Origin: Nostoc carneum NIES-2107
GTDB lineage: Bacteria > Cyanobacteriota > Cyanobacteriia > Cyanobacteriales > Nostocaceae
Direction: 5' to 3'
Length of the DNA: 64,000 bases
Assembly: GCA_002368155.1 (NCBI GenBank)
Contig: AP018180.1
Location: 496,001 to 560,000 of the forward strand
Below are positions 62,261-64,000 of this stretch, in pieces (the stretch's first letter is position 1; every line of letters starts with the position of its first letter). A program made the position numbers and the translations under genes. Under the pieces are notes generated by a model. The model was not told where the DNA came from. It did no database searches and saw only the letters and a list, made by a program, of their open reading frames with translations.

Positions 62261-63787
62261 GAGGGAGACCCCCCTATCACCACCAGTTTTTCCGATACTC
62301 GCCAGCAATCTACCCTTCCCGATAACTTTAAACCCCAGAAATTCCAAAGCTTAACACAGCTACCACGTGGTGCTAAAGGTGGTTTTTTATTGCGTCCGGG
62401 GGCTTTTGAATTGGCAGTGGAAAGTTACTGTTTACGAGCTGGTACTCATGGGCCTAGTCAAGGAAACGGCTATCTCTACGCACCTCTAAAAGGTTCCAAA
62501 GCCGGACTGATCCAGCAAATTCTGCAAAACTCCGTCCTTCATCCAGAAATTCCTCAAAAAGATATACAAATGTTGCTATGGGCTATTATTGCCCGCACAA
62601 AAATTAGTGATACTAACGCAGAAATCCAGCAAACAGCAGCAAAATTACTCACTAAAGATGAGATTTTTCAACTCAATGGTGGTGCTTTGGGCTTAATACC
62701 CAAATCAGTATTAGATAAAGCCACTGCTAATTTGCCTTCTCCATTACGTTTAGTGTTTGAAACAGAAGCACGTATCCGAGAAATGCTCACGATAAAGAGT
62801 ACAAGTTACGCACAACTAGAACAAATTGCAGTGTTGACTGGAGAACCGCAACGAGATGGGCCAGAAATACCAGAGGGTCGTTGGTCACTTAATCCCCAAG
62901 GATTTTACATCCGTTATCTGCCTACTTACTACAGCAAGACATTAATTCAAATTTACGTTCCTGATAATTTTCGTAAGCAAGCAAATGCCAATGTAAACTT
63001 AGCAGCTAAGTCTACAAAACAAGCATTACTTCTAACACAAGATGGGGGCGTAGAATACAATCCAGCTGGTGAAGTTGCTGTTCCTGGTGACACAGGAAGA
63101 CAGCGCTTAGGTTTATCCGCCCGTCCGGCTGATGGAGGTACTGCCGATGCAGGTAACGATACAGGTAATAACCCAGGTAATGACGCAAACGGTACTCCTA
63201 GTACAGGTAATAATGCAAACGGTGCTTCTGGTACAGGTAATGATACAAGTTCACAGCCAGACTCATCTGCTCCCAGAACAGGAAATACTCTAACACCCAC
63301 ACCTAAAGCGCCATCAAAATTAGAAATCTTTTGTAATCCTGTAGTCAGGCAGTCTCTTGACCAAGACTGGCAAGGAACACAAGCTGATAATAGAGAGAGA
63401 CTGAGATGGGTGTTGTGGAATAGCACTACTGGAAAACTTTCAGTCACAAATGTCACAGTAGGAGATCCCATTAGTGGTAGTGTTGCACCAGGAAACACCC
63501 CGCCTGATGAAAATGGTGTATACGTGGTGGGAATATATCATACCCATCCCCCCAAAAATCTAGATTCAGAACCAGGTAGTGTTCAAGTACGTGGCCCTAG
63601 CCCTTTCAATGACATAATTAATGCAGATACAAGGAAAGTACCTTCTCTAGTCAGAGATTATACAGATAATAATCTCACGACCGTTGTGGACTATCTCTAC
63701 GGCCCCAACAAAAGGGGTGAAGCACAACCTGGCGGCGACGTGATGACAAATGTTCATCAATTGCCTTTGGGTACATGTGGTTCTTAA
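62261..63787 (+). pseudogene. 3' fragment of IS5-split secreted protein, HTH-P domain at C-terminus
   Basis: 508 codons open from the IS5 edge, starting EGDPPITTSFSDTRQQST. The TTG at 62390 is not a real start. A conserved-looking domain follows (LTQLPRGAKGGFLLRPGAFE, then AVESYCLRAGTHGPSQGNGY), to about residue 330 of the joined protein, then a linker of G, N, D, T and A repeats (TGNNPGNDANGTPSTGNNAN). The C-terminal domain (about 435-562) has VVGIYHTHPPKNLD and GPSPFNDI, like JAB/MPN-type or DUF4329-type metal sites. This looks like a secreted protein with an effector tip. Joined to the 5' fragment it gives 562 residues. An effector role is inference. Confidence 0.75.
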
Positions 63788-64000
63788 TTCTCTTTTGTCA
63801 GATTGGGAGAATCTAATTCAATACAGGTCAGATAAGATCATTAGTGATTGATTTGTCAGTTGTGGAAACAGCTAGCTCAATTGGGGGATTCTCCCCCAAA
63901 CCCCCGATTGGGTGACGGTTGCGTCCCCCAAACCCCCTCCAAAATTATTGTTCTGTTTTTTGTTGAGTAACTAGTTTTGTGGTTTTGTTGTCAATTAATT
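63788..64000. other. Right-edge intergenic segment
   Basis: No gene is seen before the window ends. A GGGGGATTCTCCCCCAAACC repeat-like palindromic block of the common cyanobacterial type lies at about 63883-63905, followed by CCCCCAAACCCCC. Confidence 0.4.

Noticed and set aside
62390-62400. TTG start for the large frame ending at 63787
   Set aside because: The frame is open further upstream to the IS5 edge and joins the signal-peptide fragment; the TTG is only the first permissible start codon inside a split gene.
62953-63498. 181-codon minus-strand frame
   Set aside because: Antisense of the repetitive linker of the secreted protein; a compositional shadow.
1-64000. CRISPR array or tRNA genes
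   Set aside because: The only regular repeats are heptamers without spacers, and no cloverleaf-like sequence with a CCA-end or T-loop consensus was noticed.

Overview
The window looks like chromosome from a filamentous, Nostoc-type cyanobacterium. The evidence is the set of oxygenic-photosynthesis genes (petE plastocyanin, psbV, psbV2, psaX, and the NDH-1 subunits ndhB and ndhD), very frequent GCGATCGC (HIP1) octamers, GC-poor intergenic DNA with tandem heptamer repeats of the GGGGACT, CATTTGT and GTAATTC kinds, and many large multidomain Ser/Thr and histidine kinases. I found no tRNA, rRNA or CRISPR array.

Layout. 1-1.9 kb: a WD40 protein (cut by the window edge) and a COG0523 zinc-type GTPase behind a near-perfect Zur-box palindrome. 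1.9-8.8 kb: a peptide-export locus. A 70-residue double-glycine peptide gene faces an operon for a helix-turn-helix protein, a C39 peptidase/ABC exporter with an N-terminal cyclic-nucleotide-binding domain, an HlyD adaptor and a PpiC-type isomerase. 9.6-10.9 kb: an IS630-type element with a -1 frameshift site, and a small MITE-like repeat. 10.9-23.5 kb: mostly housekeeping and signalling genes (hydrolase-fold protein, sufE, a decayed brnT with intact brnA, a TMEM175 channel, gatB, ndhD, a DCC-family protein, a Ser/Thr kinase, an FHA-GAF-nucleotide cyclase, glgA). 23.9-30.2 kb: petE, psbV2, psbV, two sugar-ABC permeases and ndhB. 30.3-35.3 kb: a hybrid histidine-kinase pair and a truncated paralogue of its sensor. 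35.3-41.9 kb: a long gene-free stretch, then a compact accessory cluster: diiron haem-oxygenase-fold protein, FAD-dependent tryptophan halogenase, flavin monooxygenase and an arylformamidase-like hydrolase. 41.9-49 kb: a giant trifunctional kinase and a response regulator. 49-58.6 kb: lipA, psaX, a LivH-type permease, a hybrid kinase, a Uma2 protein, an NB-ARC protein and a GH13 enzyme. 58.8-64 kb: a papain-fold toxin with its probable immunity gene, larE, and a secreted multidomain protein gene split by an IS5-type element whose 3-bp target duplication is still visible.

The most interesting items are the halogenase cluster (possibly a halogenated tryptophan or kynurenine-type product), the peptide-export locus with two copies of a 25-nt operator-like element, the IS5-split secreted protein gene that becomes one 562-codon frame when the insertion is removed on paper, and the toxin-immunity pair. 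Function assignments come from reading motifs by eye; no database search was run.
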